Shown here piece by piece: positions 63,900 to 64,000 of a stretch of 64,000 nt of DNA. Positions within the stretch are counted from its first letter, which is position 1, and each line of letters opens with the position of its first letter. A model generated the notes under the pieces. The model did not search any database, had not been told where the DNA came from, and saw only the letters and a program-made list of their open reading frames with translations. Location of the stretch: NCBI GenBank assembly GCA_038729445.1, contig JAVYSA010000001.1, positions 14,523-78,522 of the forward strand, written 5' to 3'. This DNA comes from Lutacidiplasma sp038729445. GTDB taxonomy: Archaea > Thermoplasmatota > Thermoplasmata > Lutacidiplasmatales > UBA184. A program made the translations under genes and the position numbers.

Positions 63900-64000
63900 T
63901 AGCGGGGCATGGATTTGAACCATGGATCTACGGGTTATGAGCCCGTCGGGATTTCAGGACGGGAGCGGAATCCCCTCCCGCTTTCCTGACTACCCTACCC
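63900..64000 (-). tRNA. Initiator tRNA-Met (CAU) with a D-loop intron, 5' end beyond the window
   Basis: Minus strand. The 3' acceptor strand is CCCCGCT with discriminator A, so position 72 is U, pairing with A1 expected just past the edge; A1-U72 and three G-C pairs in the anticodon stem (ACGGG/CCCGT) mark an initiator. The anticodon CAT is at 63939-63937 in loop CTCATAA, and the T arm CATGG-TTCAAAT-CCATG is perfect. The D arm GGGTAGTCAGG...AAATCCC is split by about 30 nt. About four 5' bases are missing from the window. No encoded CCA. Confidence 0.88.
63953..63982 (-). other. Non-canonical intron, about position 20/21 of initiator tRNA-Met
   Basis: 30 nt. CAGG of the D loop pairs with CCTG at the intron end as a 4-bp helix flanked by two 3-nt AAA bulges, a textbook bulge-helix-bulge. 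The intron's own stem is GCGGGAG/CTCCCGT. Because both bulges are AAA, any symmetric cut restores the same D loop, GTCAGGAAATCCC. Confidence 0.85.

Noticed and set aside
63900..64000. Canonical anticodon-loop intron in the tRNA-Met
   Set aside because: The anticodon loop is intact; the extra sequence sits in the D loop.

Overview
The window is 64 kb of a very GC-rich (about 70% by eye) archaeal chromosome. The archaeal origin is clear: proteasome beta subunit, PAN and Cdc48 ATPases, MCM helicase, the FttA/aCPSF1 termination nuclease, RNA polymerase subunit N, archaeal-type AlaRS and AspRS, a KEOPS subunit (Cgi121), NMD3, SepF, pantoate kinase, ribosomal proteins eL18/uL13/uS9/uL16 and two-subunit GMP synthetase. 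A membrane-anchored acid protease (sedolisin) with thermopsin-like and 'GLPxGTxWSV' repeat domains points to the Thermoplasmatota, probably a high-GC terrestrial lineage; this placement is an inference. Most transcription units have a TATA-like box about 24-30 nt before the start codon, so many mRNAs look leaderless, and I used this to choose starts. GTG and TTG starts are common.

Layout. 1-4825 (minus): UPF0147 and a lone Lrp/AsnC sensor domain, a 57-residue orphan and the large protease. 4953-10791 (plus): purS, purL, dph6, a methyltransferase and an acyl-CoA mutase large subunit, followed by folC and nth, with an MFS transporter converging on nth. 14.2-18.9 kb: alaS, a CTP-dependent polyprenol-kinase-like membrane protein, purE and guaA subunit B. 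18.9-21.5 kb (minus): psmB and fttA. 21.7-25.3 kb (plus): an unusual succinate dehydrogenase (A, B and a CCG-domain subunit), then a TMEM175-type channel gene broken at two poly-C runs. 26.0-32.7 kb (minus): a small zinc protein, mutS-mutL plus a PD-(D/E)XK nuclease-like gene, tRNA-Ser, tRNA-Gly, Cgi121 and an MBL hydrolase. 32.8-41.4 kb: a DrrAB-like ABC exporter, an orphan, Cdc48 and an S-layer-like glycoprotein. 41.6-43.1 kb (minus): rpl18e-rpl13-rps9-rpoN. 43.2-46.8 kb: a PRC-barrel protein, a glycosyltransferase, a coiled-coil protein and HerA. 46.8-56.9 kb (minus): pepA, sepF, nmd3, DUF424, mcm, aspS, pyrG, pyrK and pyrD. 56.9-64 kb: clpB with an EF-Tu-like pseudo-GTPase, pan, pantoate kinase, uL16, a universal stress protein and the initiator tRNA, which is cut by the window edge.

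How the genes fit together. Nucleotide synthesis is spread over several small operons (purS-purL, purE-guaAB, pyrD-pyrK, pyrG-aspS-mcm). Protein quality control is well represented: the 20S beta subunit, PAN, a Cdc48 ending in an HbYX tail, and a bacterial-type ClpB. DNA repair includes endonuclease III and a bacterial-style MutS/MutL operon with an extra nuclease-like gene. The most unusual signals are in the tRNAs. tRNA-Gly(UCC) carries a 27-nt intron in its T arm, and the initiator tRNA-Met carries a 30-nt intron in its D loop. Removing each restores a perfect tRNA, which implies a tRNA-splicing endonuclease of broad specificity. I saw no rRNA, CRISPR array, insertion sequence or attachment site. 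No stretch longer than about 300 bases lacks a gene.
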